Positions 1 to 8,157 of a DNA stretch of 64,000 nt are shown one piece after another; position 1 is the first letter of the stretch; each line of letters opens with the position of its first letter. Source of the DNA: Aquipluma nitroreducens (GTDB lineage: Bacteria; Bacteroidota; Bacteroidia; Bacteroidales; Prolixibacteraceae); NCBI RefSeq assembly GCF_009689585.1, contig NZ_AP018694.1, forward strand, positions 186,001 through 250,000. Direction: 5' to 3'. The notes beneath the pieces are model-generated. The model was given only the letters and a program-made list of their open reading frames with translations. It made no database searches and had not been told where the DNA came from. The position numbers were made by a program, and so were the translations under genes.

Positions 1-67
1 ATTTATTGAGCTTTATTTTAGAAACAGATAAAGCTTCAAGAACAACTTTTGAATACAAATCATAAAT

Positions 68-133
68 CGCAGGGGTGGCCATAATTAAAGTAATTAACTG
101 GTAATTAATACTTTAAAGATACAAATCCCTGCG
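68..133. repeat. nested inverted repeat downstream of the IS4-type transposase
   Basis: An outer pair CGCAGGG (68-74) and CCCTGCG (127-133) encloses an inner pair TTAAAGT (85-91) and ACTTTAA (110-116), so the stretch can fold as a two-tier hairpin. It lies just past the stop of the transposase gene. It could be a terminator-like or element-end structure. I found no convincing match on the other side of the transposase that would make it a terminal inverted repeat. Confidence 0.4.
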
Positions 134-161
134 GTTTTATACTAATAAATAATCAGTTATT

Positions 162-1289
162 TTACTGTAAATCAGATAAATAACTAAATTTTAACCGAAG
201 TGTTGTACATGACAAAAATTTAAAAATATCGATATCATCTTGAAAGAAAGCGTTTAAAAGAACAGTTGCAATATATGTTAGACCATATTTGAATAGACTT
301 TTAGTTTTGTTTCCATGTTTCTTGATCGGGATTGGTTTGATGTATCTGTGCAAATAATCACCGACAAGGTATGCCCATGTAAAAGCTACTATCACCAATG
401 CAAACAGTTTTTCAATTCTTCCAATTTCAGTCAAGTGTGTATCTTCAATATTAAAGCCACTTGTTTTTAAAGCTCTAAAAGCAGTTTCAATCTGCCATCG
501 TTCTTTGTAAATACAAAGTGCATCTTCTGGCTTGTTGAATGAGATAACAATCTGCAATTCAGGCTTTCCATCTTTGTTCTTTACTTTAGAGGCTGACAGA
601 TAACACAGTTGATCGTTCAGATAAATAATACGGTGGTTCACTCGGCAACCATTTAGCGGCAAATCGGCAAACAGCCAACTGGCTTTAACTCGTTTGCCAT
701 TGTGAGGTTGCAAAACCCAAAAGTTTTCGCGGATGCGGATATAGTAACGAATCCGGTTCTCATTCAGATACTTGATCCATCGTTCTCCAACAAACTCCCG
801 ATCTGCGGTCAAACAATCCAACGAAGCAGATCCAAAAAGACGGATAAACCGTTCAATCAATTCAATGCGTTCATTGGTGTTTGAATTACCAAACTTGGGC
901 AACAACTTAAACAACAGCGGAAAAGCAACTCCATGATAAACAACTGCAATTACCAATACATTGATATTCTGCTGTCCAAACTTCCAATTTGTCCTATCCA
1001 TTGCCAGACGGAAAGGTGGTTCATGAGGTAATAGTCTGAATATTAATTTGGCGATCAAATCTGTATCAAGTAGATATTCAGACATAAACCGCTGTATTCT
1101 CCTCAGAGAGGAACTGGTACTGGCATTACTGTCAAAAGCTGTAGCCAACTTCTCAAAACCAACTGTTTGCACCTTACATAGTGCACTGATCATGAAAACA
1201 AAGAACTTTACTCGTGCCAGATTCCAACCTGATTGCTTATGGAAAATGGAAACTAATTCACTACTTTTAGCATCTACCCTGGGTGTCAT
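162..1289 (-). CDS. IS4-family DDE transposase
   Basis: This 375-aa transposase would cut and paste its own insertion sequence. The DDE triad is visible: D98 in LAMDRTNW, D163 in LTADREF, and E268 inside the YKERWQIETAFRALK stretch, which is the Y-(2)-R-(3)-E-(6)-K signature of the IS4 family. The length is near normal and there is no frameshift, so it may be active. I could not identify terminal inverted repeats or a target duplication, so the element boundaries are unknown. The gene sits just before the envelope-stress region and is transcribed away from it. Confidence 0.85.
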   Translation of the reverse strand: MTPRVDAKSSELVSIFHKQSGWNLARVKFFVFMISALCKVQTVGFEKLATAFDSNASTSSSLRRIQRFMSEYLLDTDLIAKLIFRLLPHEPPFRLAMDRTNWKFGQQNINVLVIAVVYHGVAFPLLFKLLPKFGNSNTNERIELIERFIRLFGSASLDCLTADREFVGERWIKYLNENRIRYYIRIRENFWVLQPHNGKRVKASWLFADLPLNGCRVNHRIIYLNDQLCYLSASKVKNKDGKPELQIVISFNKPEDALCIYKERWQIETAFRALKTSGFNIEDTHLTEIGRIEKLFALVIVAFTWAYLVGDYLHRYIKPIPIKKHGNKTKSLFKYGLTYIATVLLNAFFQDDIDIFKFLSCTTLRLKFSYLSDLQ

Positions 1290-1590
1290 ATTTCTTACTA
1301 AGTGATGTGGTAATCCCTTGTAAGATAATGATATTCAGGGTTTTATGCAAATATTTTAATGCTTATTTTGTTGATAATCAATTGTTTATGTTTTTGTCAT
1401 GTACTAAGCAATTTTCGTTTAAAATTGAATGTTACCGGTTTGACATCATCCTTTTATAAACAACTAAAAAAACAAAGGATTATCGCTCTGCAATATTTCA
1501 GAAATCACTTTTTCACTTTATTTCCTTTCATAAATCCTTTCAATTCTGGATCGAGAAACTGATTCAAAAAAAATTCGACACATTCTAAAT
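1290..1590. other. intergenic stretch without a recognisable gene
   Basis: This AT-rich stretch lies between the transposase start and the first operator. A 67-codon open frame at 1359-1562 has no family resemblance or visible ribosome binding site. I see nothing functional apart from possible upstream ends of the IS. Confidence 0.4.
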
Positions 1591-1655
1591 GTGTGAATTG
1601 TGTAACTTATTCTTAAAGTTGTGTAACTATTAATGATTTAAGTTGCACATCTTTG
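1591..1655 (+). promoter_or_regulatory. 21-bp direct-repeat operator and -7 box, copy 1 (AraC-type regulator)
   Basis: GTGTGAATTGTGTAACT begins at 1591. The TGTAAC half-sites start at 1601 and 1622, exactly 21 bp apart. The TTTG of the -7 box (CATCTTTG) is at 1652-1655, 25 bp after the second half-site. The promoter drives the AraC-type gene at 1681, which implies autoregulation if that protein is the binder. Confidence 0.8.
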
Positions 1656-1680
1656 TAACAACCTCGCAAAAATCAATCAG

Positions 1681-2247
1681 TTGAAATTATACATCAAATA
1701 CATGGTCAGCAACCGTTGTAAACAAACGGTAAAAGAAGAACTAAAAAAACTTGGGCTACATTTTATCATAGTCGATCTGGGCGAAGTGGAGATCATGGAG
1801 AATCTCACAGGAGAAAGGCTGGAACAGGTTAAATCTATATTGTTCAATTGCGGTTTCGAGTTAATGGATGACAAGCGGGCAATACTGATCGAGCGAATTA
1901 AAAATGTAATTATTGAAATGGTTCATCACTCCAGTGAACTGATTAAAACGAACTTTTCAAACTACTTAAGTGAAAAATTAGACCACGATTATACCTATTT
2001 GGCCAATTTGTTTTCAGAAGTTCAGGGAACAACCATCGAACAATTTATCATCATGCATAAAATTGAGCGGATCAAAGAATTGATCATTTATGGCGAAGAA
2101 AATATTACAGAAATAGCGTGGAGGATGAATTACAGCAGTGTCGCCCATTTATCCAATCAATTTAAAAAAGTTACGGGTCTGTCTCCTTCGCATTTCAAGC
2201 AATTGAAGGATAAAAGACGGAGTCCGATTGAAGATGTAGGAAATTAA
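1681..2247 (+). CDS. AraC-family transcriptional regulator, candidate regulator of the 21-bp-repeat regulon
   Basis: This 188-aa protein has a C-terminal AraC/XylS helix-turn-helix. About residues 121-171 include HKIERIKELIIYGEENITEI, then WRMNYSSVAHLSNQFKKVTG, the two-helix motif of the family. The N-terminal part (LGEVEIMENLTGERLEQVK) is a small domain that recurs in a Bacteroidetes subgroup and has no assigned ligand. I used the TTG at 1681 because the degenerate paralogue at 5598 starts at the same point with TTG. An ATG at 1702 is the alternative. The kinase gene follows after about 20 bp, so they are probably co-transcribed. AraC proteins bind direct half-sites 21 bp apart, which matches the 12 operators in this window. 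The link between protein and site is inference. Confidence 0.85.
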   Translation: MKLYIKYMVSNRCKQTVKEELKKLGLHFIIVDLGEVEIMENLTGERLEQVKSILFNCGFELMDDKRAILIERIKNVIIEMVHHSSELIKTNFSNYLSEKLDHDYTYLANLFSEVQGTTIEQFIIMHKIERIKELIIYGEENITEIAWRMNYSSVAHLSNQFKKVTGLSPSHFKQLKDKRRSPIEDVGN

Positions 2248-2266
2248 TGAATGAGAATTAAATGAA

Positions 2267-5053
2267 ATGGAACGAACGAAATCGCACGAATCACAATATG
2301 CCAGCAGTTTGATAGAGGCTAGTCTGGATCCCCTGATTACCATCAGTATCGAAGGAAAAATCACGGACATGAATCAGGCTAAAGTAGATATAACGGGGAT
2401 TGAGCGCAACAAACTGATTGGCACTCATTTCTACGATTATTTTACCGAGGCTGAAAAAGCACGTACTTTTTACGAGGAGGTTTTTGCAGTTGGAGCAATT
2501 ACCAATTTTCCACTGACGATTCGAAATAAAAGCGGCAATCTAACTGATGTTCTTTTTAATGGTTCAGTATATAAAGACGATCAGGGAAATATATTGGGTG
2601 CAGTTGTTGTTGGAAGAGATATTTCCGAACAGAAATGGGCAAGGGAATTACAAGAAGCAAACAAAGAACTTGCCTTTCAAAACGACGAAAAGGAAAAGCG
2701 GGCGGCAGAATTGGTTATCGCCAATAAGGAACTGGCTTTTCAGAACGAAGTAAAAGAGAAGCGGGCGGCGGAATTAATCCTGGCGAACAAAGAACTGGCC
2801 TTCCAAAATGATGAGAAAGAAAAAAGAGCACAGGAGTTAATTGTTGCCAACAAAGAACTTCTCTTCCAGAACGAGGAAAAAGAAAAACGTGCAGCGGAAC
2901 TAATCATTGCCAATAAAGAACTGGCCTTGCAAAACAAGGAAAAGAAAAAGCTGGCAGATGAGTTAATCATAGCCGATAAAGAACTTGATTATCAGAACGA
3001 AGAAAAAGAAAGACGATCGGTTGCCAGCAAAAAACTGGAGGCATTCACCTATTCTTTAAAGCTGGCTTCGCAATATTCTCTCAGCTTAATCGAAGCAAGC
3101 CGCGATCCCATGGTAGTTATCAGTCCTGAAGGTAAAATTACCGATATGAATGAGGCCACTGCGAACATTACAGGTTTAACCCGCGATGAACTGAAAGGTA
3201 CCGACTTCCTCGATTATTTTACCGAACCGCAAAAAGCCCGTCACGTTTATCAGGAAGTATTTGCAAAAGAATCGGTTGCCGATTCGCCGCTTACACTTCG
3301 CCATGCCAACGGCAAACTGACCGATGTTTTATTTAACGGATCGGTTTACAAAGATGATCGGGGTAACGTTATCGGCGTGGTGATTGTTGCACGCGACGTA
3401 ACTGAACAAAAAAGAATTGCCAATGAGTTAACCGAAGCAATTGTATTTGCTGAACTGGCTGTCGGAATTGCAGAAGAGGCAAAAGAAAAAGCCGAAAGCG
3501 CGAAACACATAGCCGAAAATGCAGTGAAAGCCAAGCAGCAGTTCTTGTCGAACATGAGCCACGAAATACGCACACCAATGAATGCGATTATCGGTTTCAC
3601 CAAAGTACTGCTAAAAACAGAATTTACCGCCAAACAAAAAGAATATCTGCATGCAATAAAAATGAGTGGAGATGCACTAATTGTATTGATAAACGATATA
3701 CTCGATCTGGCCAAAGTTGATGCCGGGAAAATGACATTTGAACAGATTCCGTTCAAAATGGAAGCCTCAATTTCGGCCATGCTGCATCTGTTCGAAACTA
3801 AAATTCAGGAAAAGAATTTAAAACTAATCAGGAAATACGACAAAAATATTCCTGAAGTTTTGGTTGGCGACCCGGTTCGTCTGCACCAGATTATTTTAAA
3901 TCTGGTGAGTAATGCTGTAAAATTTACCATGAAAGGGAAAATCAGCGTTAATGTAAGTTTGATCAGTGAAGACGATAAGCAGGCAACCGTACAATTTTCC
4001 GTTTGTGATACCGGAATTGGAATACCTGAAAGTAAAATCGAAAAAATATTTGAGAACTTTCAACAGGCGTCCAGCGGAACTTCGCGGCTTTACGGGGGAA
4101 CTGGTTTGGGTTTGGCCATCGTTAAACAATTGGTTGAGACACAGGGAGGAACTATTTCGGTAAAAAGTGTGGTTAACGAAGGTTCAACCTTCAGTTTTGA
4201 GCTAAGCTTTCTAAAAACCGCTGAAGCTGCAGAAATAGAATCCGCAATTCATGATCTTGATACTGAGCTTAAAAACATTACTATCTTGGTTGTTGAAGAC
4301 ATCCTACTGAATCAGTTACTAATGAAAACGGTGCTTGAAGATTTTGGTTTTGAGATTGATATTGCTGAAAACGGGAAGATTGCTATAGAAAAACTTCGGG
4401 ACAAAAACTACGATGTTATTCTGATGGACTTGCAGATGCCTGAGATGAACGGGTTTGAGGCCACCGATTTTATCCGTAACATCATGAATCTGGAAACCCC
4501 GATCATTGCGCTGACTGCCGATGTAACTACCGTTGATTTGGCTAAATGCAAAGCCGTAGGAATGAACGATTACATTGCGAAACCAGTTGACGAACGTTTG
4601 TTGTACAGTAAGATAGCAGGATTTGTAAAAAAGCCGGATCATAAGAAACGTAACGATTTGCATGAGATTGCCATCACTGAAGACATTGTAAAAAGCTGCA
4701 TCGATCTGGCCTATTTAAACCAACGTACAAAATCGCACCCCAAGTTAATGATGGAAATGATTTCGGCATATCTGGATCAGACTCCACCTTTAATTTTAGC
4801 CATGAAACAAAGCCTCACCGAAAAAAATTGGGACCTGTTATATGCTTCTGTGCATAAAATGATCCCTTCATTTTCTATCATGGGCATGGGTATCGATTCA
4901 GAGAATATGGCAAAAAAAATTCAGGAATATGCAAGCACTCAAATACAGTCGGAAGGAATATCTGAACTTGTATTACAACTCGAAACTATTTGCATACAAG
5001 CCTGTGTCGAACTGAAAGAAGAATTTAACCGGATAAAACAAACGATATCATGA
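2267..5053 (+). CDS. hybrid sensor histidine kinase: PAS, coiled-coil repeats, PAS, HisKA, HATPase, REC, HPt
   Basis: This 928-aa kinase has no membrane segment, so it is probably cytosolic. It has two closely similar PAS domains (about 8-125 and 270-385) joined by six 21-residue repeats. HisKA carries the H-box SNMSHEIRTPMNA with H432. HATPase_c has the N-box LVSNAVKF, G1 DTGIGIP and G2 GGTGLGLA. The receiver domain has D721 in LMDLQMP. The C-terminal phosphotransfer domain has H863 in ASVHKMIPSF. This is a full phosphorelay in one chain. It lies downstream of the AraC-type gene, and its stop overlaps the start of the following receiver gene (ATGA). The sensed signal is unknown; a cytoplasmic or redox cue would suit PAS domains. 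Confidence 0.9.
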   Translation: MERTKSHESQYASSLIEASLDPLITISIEGKITDMNQAKVDITGIERNKLIGTHFYDYFTEAEKARTFYEEVFAVGAITNFPLTIRNKSGNLTDVLFNGSVYKDDQGNILGAVVVGRDISEQKWARELQEANKELAFQNDEKEKRAAELVIANKELAFQNEVKEKRAAELILANKELAFQNDEKEKRAQELIVANKELLFQNEEKEKRAAELIIANKELALQNKEKKKLADELIIADKELDYQNEEKERRSVASKKLEAFTYSLKLASQYSLSLIEASRDPMVVISPEGKITDMNEATANITGLTRDELKGTDFLDYFTEPQKARHVYQEVFAKESVADSPLTLRHANGKLTDVLFNGSVYKDDRGNVIGVVIVARDVTEQKRIANELTEAIVFAELAVGIAEEAKEKAESAKHIAENAVKAKQQFLSNMSHEIRTPMNAIIGFTKVLLKTEFTAKQKEYLHAIKMSGDALIVLINDILDLAKVDAGKMTFEQIPFKMEASISAMLHLFETKIQEKNLKLIRKYDKNIPEVLVGDPVRLHQIILNLVSNAVKFTMKGKISVNVSLISEDDKQATVQFSVCDTGIGIPESKIEKIFENFQQASSGTSRLYGGTGLGLAIVKQLVETQGGTISVKSVVNEGSTFSFELSFLKTAEAAEIESAIHDLDTELKNITILVVEDILLNQLLMKTVLEDFGFEIDIAENGKIAIEKLRDKNYDVILMDLQMPEMNGFEATDFIRNIMNLETPIIALTADVTTVDLAKCKAVGMNDYIAKPVDERLLYSKIAGFVKKPDHKKRNDLHEIAITEDIVKSCIDLAYLNQRTKSHPKLMMEMISAYLDQTPPLILAMKQSLTEKNWDLLYASVHKMIPSFSIMGMGIDSENMAKKIQEYASTQIQSEGISELVLQLETICIQACVELKEEFNRIKQTIS
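2645..3022 (+). repeat. six tandem 63-bp coding repeats in the kinase linker
   Basis: The repeats encode six 21-residue units of the form ELxxANKELAFQNxEKEKRAA, at about residues 127-252. Each unit is three heptads, so the stretch should form a continuous coiled coil between the two PAS domains. Copies 1-4 are nearly identical in protein sequence and copies 5-6 have drifted. Copy number could vary by recombination without shifting frame or heptad phase. Confidence 0.9.
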
Positions 5054-5481
5054 ACAACAATAAAATAAAACTTTTCCTGGTTGACGATGATGCTGTTTTC
5101 CTGAAATCATTGGAAATTGACTTTCTGGAACAAGCTGATTTTGAAATTGAAACTTATGCAACCGGAGAACTTTGCATTGAAAATTTGACTAACAATCCCG
5201 ACCTCATCATTTTGGATTATTATCTGGATGGTATCGACCGCGACGCCATCAACGGAATTGACACTTTGGATAAGATAAAAGGGTTCAACCCTGAAATTCC
5301 GGTAGTCATGCTATCTTCTCAGGATAAAATTGATGTAGCCATCAACTGTATGCACCACCAGGCATTTGATTATGTGGTTAAAAGCGAAACCGCTTTCATG
5401 CGCTTAAAAAAAATCATATCCACCATCGTTGAAACTCAAAAACTCGAAAAACAGTTAAACTGGTACATGGATCGGATGTAA
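5050..5481 (+). CDS. single-domain response regulator (CheY-like receiver)
   Basis: This 143-aa protein consists of a REC domain only. The acidic pocket is VDDDA (D12-D14), the phosphoacceptor is D56 in LIILDYYLDG, and the conserved lysine is in YVVKSE. There is no output domain, so it would act through protein contact or as a phosphate shuttle with the HPt of the upstream kinase. It overlaps the kinase stop by 4 bp, which implies translational coupling. A partner protein is needed to connect this relay to transcription; the co-transcribed AraC-type protein is a natural candidate, but that is inference. Confidence 0.88.
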   Translation: MNNNKIKLFLVDDDAVFLKSLEIDFLEQADFEIETYATGELCIENLTNNPDLIILDYYLDGIDRDAINGIDTLDKIKGFNPEIPVVMLSSQDKIDVAINCMHHQAFDYVVKSETAFMRLKKIISTIVETQKLEKQLNWYMDRM

Positions 5482-5597
5482 CCGAAACCATGAAAAAACC
5501 ACTTTGTGGATAATAACAATTAACTTAGTAATCCGGATTCTATTTTTATTTTCAGGAATACTGAATCTGATAGATAAATAACTAAACTGGATGTGAT

Positions 5598-5926
5598 TTG
5601 AAACTCTTCATCAAATACATGGTTTCCTCTCGCTGCAAAATGGCAGTGAAGTCAGCACTGGATAAACTCGGCATACACCACGTGAAAGTAAAATTGGGCG
5701 AAGTTGAGATCATGGAGAATATTACGACTGAACAGCGTGATCATAAAATTGAACGTGCCAAAGAACTGCTTCTTTACGACGATCTGAATCTCACCGAAAT
5801 ATCCTATCGGCTTGATTACAGCAGTGTAGCGCATTTGTCCAGTCAATTTAAAAAGTCACCGGATTAACTCCTACTTTCTACCGGGAGATGAAGAATAAAA
5901 GACATTCCTCTGCCGGCAATGTGTGA
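5598..5926 (+). pseudogene. degenerate paralogue of the AraC-type regulator
   Basis: The open frame gives 89 aa (5598-5867). Residues 1-45 match the start of the 1681 regulator and the rest matches its helix-turn-helix, but about 95 internal residues are missing at the join TTEQRD/HKIERA. The frame ends early at KKSPD. Adding one A to the run at about 5850 restores KKVTGLTPTFYREMKNKRHSS and runs on to a TGA at 5924-5926. It has therefore suffered both an internal deletion and a single-base loss. The restored stop codon lies inside the next operator copy. A residual DNA-binding peptide is possible but unlikely. Confidence 0.8.
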
Positions 5927-5986
5927 ATGATGTAACTTTTCACCGAAATTGTGTAATGGTTCAGCCTTTAAAGATGTCCATCTTTG
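5921..5986 (+). promoter_or_regulatory. 21-bp direct-repeat operator and -7 box, copy 2 (small membrane proteins)
   Basis: GTGTGAATGATGTAACT begins at 5921. Half-sites start at 5931 (TGTAAC) and 5952 (TGTAAT). The TTTG of the -7 box is at 5983-5986, 26 bp after the second half-site. The site overlaps the ancestral stop of the AraC pseudogene and reads into the cluster starting at 6024. Confidence 0.8.
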
Positions 5987-6023
5987 AAAGGTGAAAATTC
6001 ATTCACATATAAGAATAACAATC

Positions 6024-6179
6024 ATGGGAAATTTACTTTATGTAGTCGCAGTCATTTTAATCATTTTATGGCTCATTGGATTTGTTGGCTATAGTGCTGG
6101 TGGTATCATTCATGTTTTGCTCGTAATTGCAATTATTGCAATAATACTTCGGATTATTCAGGGAAGAAGAATACTCTAA
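6024..6179 (+). CDS. small two-helix membrane protein (lmo0937-like)
   Basis: This 51-aa protein is almost entirely hydrophobic: MGNLLYVVAVILIILWLIGFVGYS, a GG turn, then a second helix ending in the basic tail IQGRRIL. The layout matches the lmo0937 family of tiny membrane proteins, which are common next to stress genes and have no known biochemical role. I chose the ATG at 6024. An in-frame GTG at 5991 would add a hydrophilic tail atypical of the family. It is the first gene after operator copy 2. Confidence 0.7.
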   Translation: MGNLLYVVAVILIILWLIGFVGYSAGGIIHVLLVIAIIAIILRIIQGRRIL

Positions 6180-6302
6180 AAAATCTGTGCTTTCCTCATA
6201 ACACCGTTTAACACAAATTCCATTAGCTTTTCGTTGGACTTATTTCCGGCAAATTGGAATTGGAATGCTTCTTCACATTAAGTTCGGTTTAAAATTAAAC
6301 AC

Positions 6303-6515
6303 ATGAAAATAAAAACATTAGGGGTTGTTCTCGCAGCGATTGGTATACTTATGATCGTTTATACCGGTTTTAGTTATGTGACTAAAGATAAAGTGGTCGA
6401 TTTAGGGCCAATTGAAATTAATGCAGAAACGAATCATCCCGTTCAATGGTCACCAATTGTTGGTGTCGTATTGCTTGTTGGAGGCCTTGTAGTTTTTGCA
6501 ACCGGTAAAAAGTAA
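6303..6515 (+). CDS. small two-helix membrane protein (DUF3185-like)
   Basis: This 70-aa protein has an N-terminal membrane helix (about 5-27), a short loop with VVDLGPIEINAETNHPVQWSPI, and a second helix (about 48-67) ending in a lysine pair. The loop pattern and length resemble the DUF3185 group of small inner-membrane proteins. Function is unknown. It lies 120 bp after the preceding gene with no terminator visible, so probably shares its transcript. Confidence 0.7.
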   Translation: MKIKTLGVVLAAIGILMIVYTGFSYVTKDKVVDLGPIEINAETNHPVQWSPIVGVVLLVGGLVVFATGKK

Positions 6516-6552
6516 TTATCAGATATTTATATAAACTCTTTAAAACAAAACT

Positions 6553-6738
6553 ATGCCACTATTAACAATTTTACTCGTAATCATTATTGTGGGTGTCGCC
6601 CTATGGTTGATCAATTCATTCATTCCAATGGCCAGTATAATCAAATCAATCCTAAATATTGTTGTTGTGATTGTTCTGATTGTCTGGCTTCTCAATGTAT
6701 TTGGGATTACCAGTGGACTTTCAAGCATACATTTATAA
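6553..6738 (+). CDS. small membrane protein (Thivi_2564-like)
   Basis: This 61-aa protein is two hydrophobic helices around INSFIPMASIIKSIL. The pattern, with a conserved IN.yiPM-type centre and a VWLLNVFGI end, is that of the Thivi_2564 membrane-protein family, which has no known role. It sits between two other tiny membrane proteins, 37 bp after the previous stop. Confidence 0.7.
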   Translation: MPLLTILLVIIIVGVALWLINSFIPMASIIKSILNIVVVIVLIVWLLNVFGITSGLSSIHL

Positions 6739-6784
6739 AAACAATCAAGTTAACGATTACAACAAATCTCAAATAATAAAAACG

Positions 6785-6976
6785 ATGAATCTGAAAAGAA
6801 TCTTTGGGGCATTGCTAACAGTACTCGGAATTGGCGGACTTATTTATGCAGCAGTCTTATATGTTAATTCGCAAGGGAATAATAATTTCAAAGCGCTTGT
6901 AATTTACGGGCTACTTGGTCTGCTATTCTTTATTGCCGGTATCAGCCAGGTGCGCACTACCAAAGACGAATCTTAA
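6785..6976 (+). CDS. small two-helix membrane protein
   Basis: This 63-aa protein starts MNLKRIFGALLTVLGIGGLIYAAVLYV, followed by a short polar loop (NSQGNNNF) and a second helix, with a charged tail RTTKDES. I do not recognise a named family. It is the last of four tiny membrane proteins after operator copy 2. I chose the ATG at 6785; an upstream in-frame start would overlap the preceding gene. Confidence 0.65.
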   Translation: MNLKRIFGALLTVLGIGGLIYAAVLYVNSQGNNNFKALVIYGLLGLLFFIAGISQVRTTKDES

Positions 6977-7380
6977 AGTTGATTCAATTCTTAATCATTG
7001 AATTTCACTCGAAAAGATTGTTATTAAATTATTGAATATCTATACGTTCTCGTGGAACTCTCATGCTAGGAGATCTCCACTACGAACTATATTTTCGCTT
7101 CGCGGATTTCCCGCTGGTCAATTCATTCCTTTTTGTGCCGCCTCCTTTAAAATTGTTTTCGCGGCATGTTCGTTTCACCCGAAAACAATGAAGTAATTTA
7201 TTTTACTTTTTGCAAGTTCGAATGGACTCCTTGCCAAAAGGATTCTACTTCGAACTTTATTTTCATAATTTTTTTCATAGTCATTTTTAGCTTGCTATAC
7301 TGAAGAAGCTACAAGAAAATTTGGCTCCGTTGGAATCCTTTAAAAATTGACGTTAAAGTCATATCGCATTGGATATAAAT
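6977..7380 (+). other. structured intergenic region with three hairpins
   Basis: No gene is evident, but three inverted repeats stand out. Hairpin 1 (7046-7087) pairs GTTCTCGTGGA with TCCACTACGAAC. Hairpin 2 (7152-7189) pairs ATTGTTTTCG with CGAAAACAAT, a perfect 10-bp stem. Hairpin 3 (7214-7257) pairs AAGTTCGAA with TTCGAACTT around an inner TCCTT/AAGGA stem. Hairpins 1 and 3 are imperfect copies of each other, and each is followed by a similar ATTTTC-containing stretch. This could be a structured RNA, repeated terminators or REP-like debris. Confidence 0.45.
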
Positions 7381-7446
7381 GTGTGAAAGATGTAACTCTT
7401 ATCCGGAATTGTGTAACGCTTTCCGGGGCAGATTCGATCAACTTTG
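7381..7446 (+). promoter_or_regulatory. 21-bp direct-repeat operator and -7 box, copy 3 (csbD-like to AI-2E operon)
   Basis: GTGTGAAAGATGTAACT begins at 7381. TGTAAC half-sites start at 7391 and 7412. The TTTG of the -7 box is at 7443-7446, 26 bp after the second half-site. It precedes the five-gene run 7482-10001. Confidence 0.8.
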
Positions 7447-7481
7447 TACAGTAAACCTCATGTACTATAAAAACTATAAAT

Positions 7482-7667
7482 ATGAACACTACGGAAGGAA
7501 TTGGGAATTGGGTCAAAACAAAAGGTAAACTCAAACAAAAATTTGCGCTTTTAACCGACGAGGATCTGTTGCTTGCAGAAGGCAAGAAAGAGGAAATGTT
7601 GGGCAGACTTCAGATTAAACTTGGGAAAACAAAAGAAGAATTACAAAAGATCATAGCGGCACTTTAA
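7482..7667 (+). CDS. CsbD-like small stress protein
   Basis: This 61-aa, highly charged protein has the CsbD/YjbJ layout: NWVKTKGKLKQKFALLTDEDL, then EGKKEEMLGRLQIKLGKTKEEL. CsbD proteins are general-stress proteins of unknown biochemical action. A paralogue lies at 34842, about 75% identical by eye, and it has its own copy of the same operator. It is first in the run after operator copy 3. Confidence 0.85.
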   Translation: MNTTEGIGNWVKTKGKLKQKFALLTDEDLLLAEGKKEEMLGRLQIKLGKTKEELQKIIAAL

Positions 7668-7755
7668 TCGGTGTTCTCCAATTGAAATGAGTTTAAGTAA
7701 AGCGAAGATTACAATTTACCATAAGTTCAATATATACAATTATAAAACAAAAATT

Positions 7756-8031
7756 ATGAGTTCAGGAAAAGTATTACTAGGCGTATTAGTTGGTGCTACC
7801 GCAGGTGCATTGGCGGGAATTTTATTAGCTCCGCACAAAGGAACGGTCACACGTAAAAAAATAAACAGACAAAGCGGCGCATTTGTCGATGGGGTAAAGG
7901 AAAAATTTGATGGATTGCTCGAGGATATCTCCGAAAAATTCGAAAAGGTAAAAAATGACGTGACTGAATTTGCTGAAAAAAAGATGGCAAAACCAGTCGA
8001 TTCAAAATACGCAAAACCTGTTAATAATTAA
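7756..8031 (+). CDS. YtxH-domain protein
   Basis: This 91-aa protein has an N-terminal glycine-zipper-like membrane segment (about 4-25: VLLGVLVGATAGALAGILLAP) followed by an amphipathic charged helix (KEKFDGLLEDISEKFEKVKNDV). This is the YtxH pattern found in stress-induced gas-vesicle-type and general-stress proteins. I start at the ATG 7756; the longer in-frame start at 7687 adds residues unlike the family. Confidence 0.8.
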   Translation: MSSGKVLLGVLVGATAGALAGILLAPHKGTVTRKKINRQSGAFVDGVKEKFDGLLEDISEKFEKVKNDVTEFAEKKMAKPVDSKYAKPVNN

Positions 8032-8157
8032 GGTATCGCGTAGGTATCTTAAACTTTGAGTCTGCTTCAGAACGATTTCATAGACGCTCTGGAGTGGATT
8101 CAATTTTTGAACTAGCTCCATATCCACTGTACTATAAACCGCTTCAAGACCAACGCC

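Noticed and set aside
1359-1562. 67-codon plus-strand frame after the transposase
   Set aside because: No ribosome site, no recognisable motif and AT-driven composition.
2645-3022. Regular 63-bp repeats could suggest a CRISPR or satellite array
   Set aside because: They are in frame, encode heptads of a coiled coil and have no spacers.
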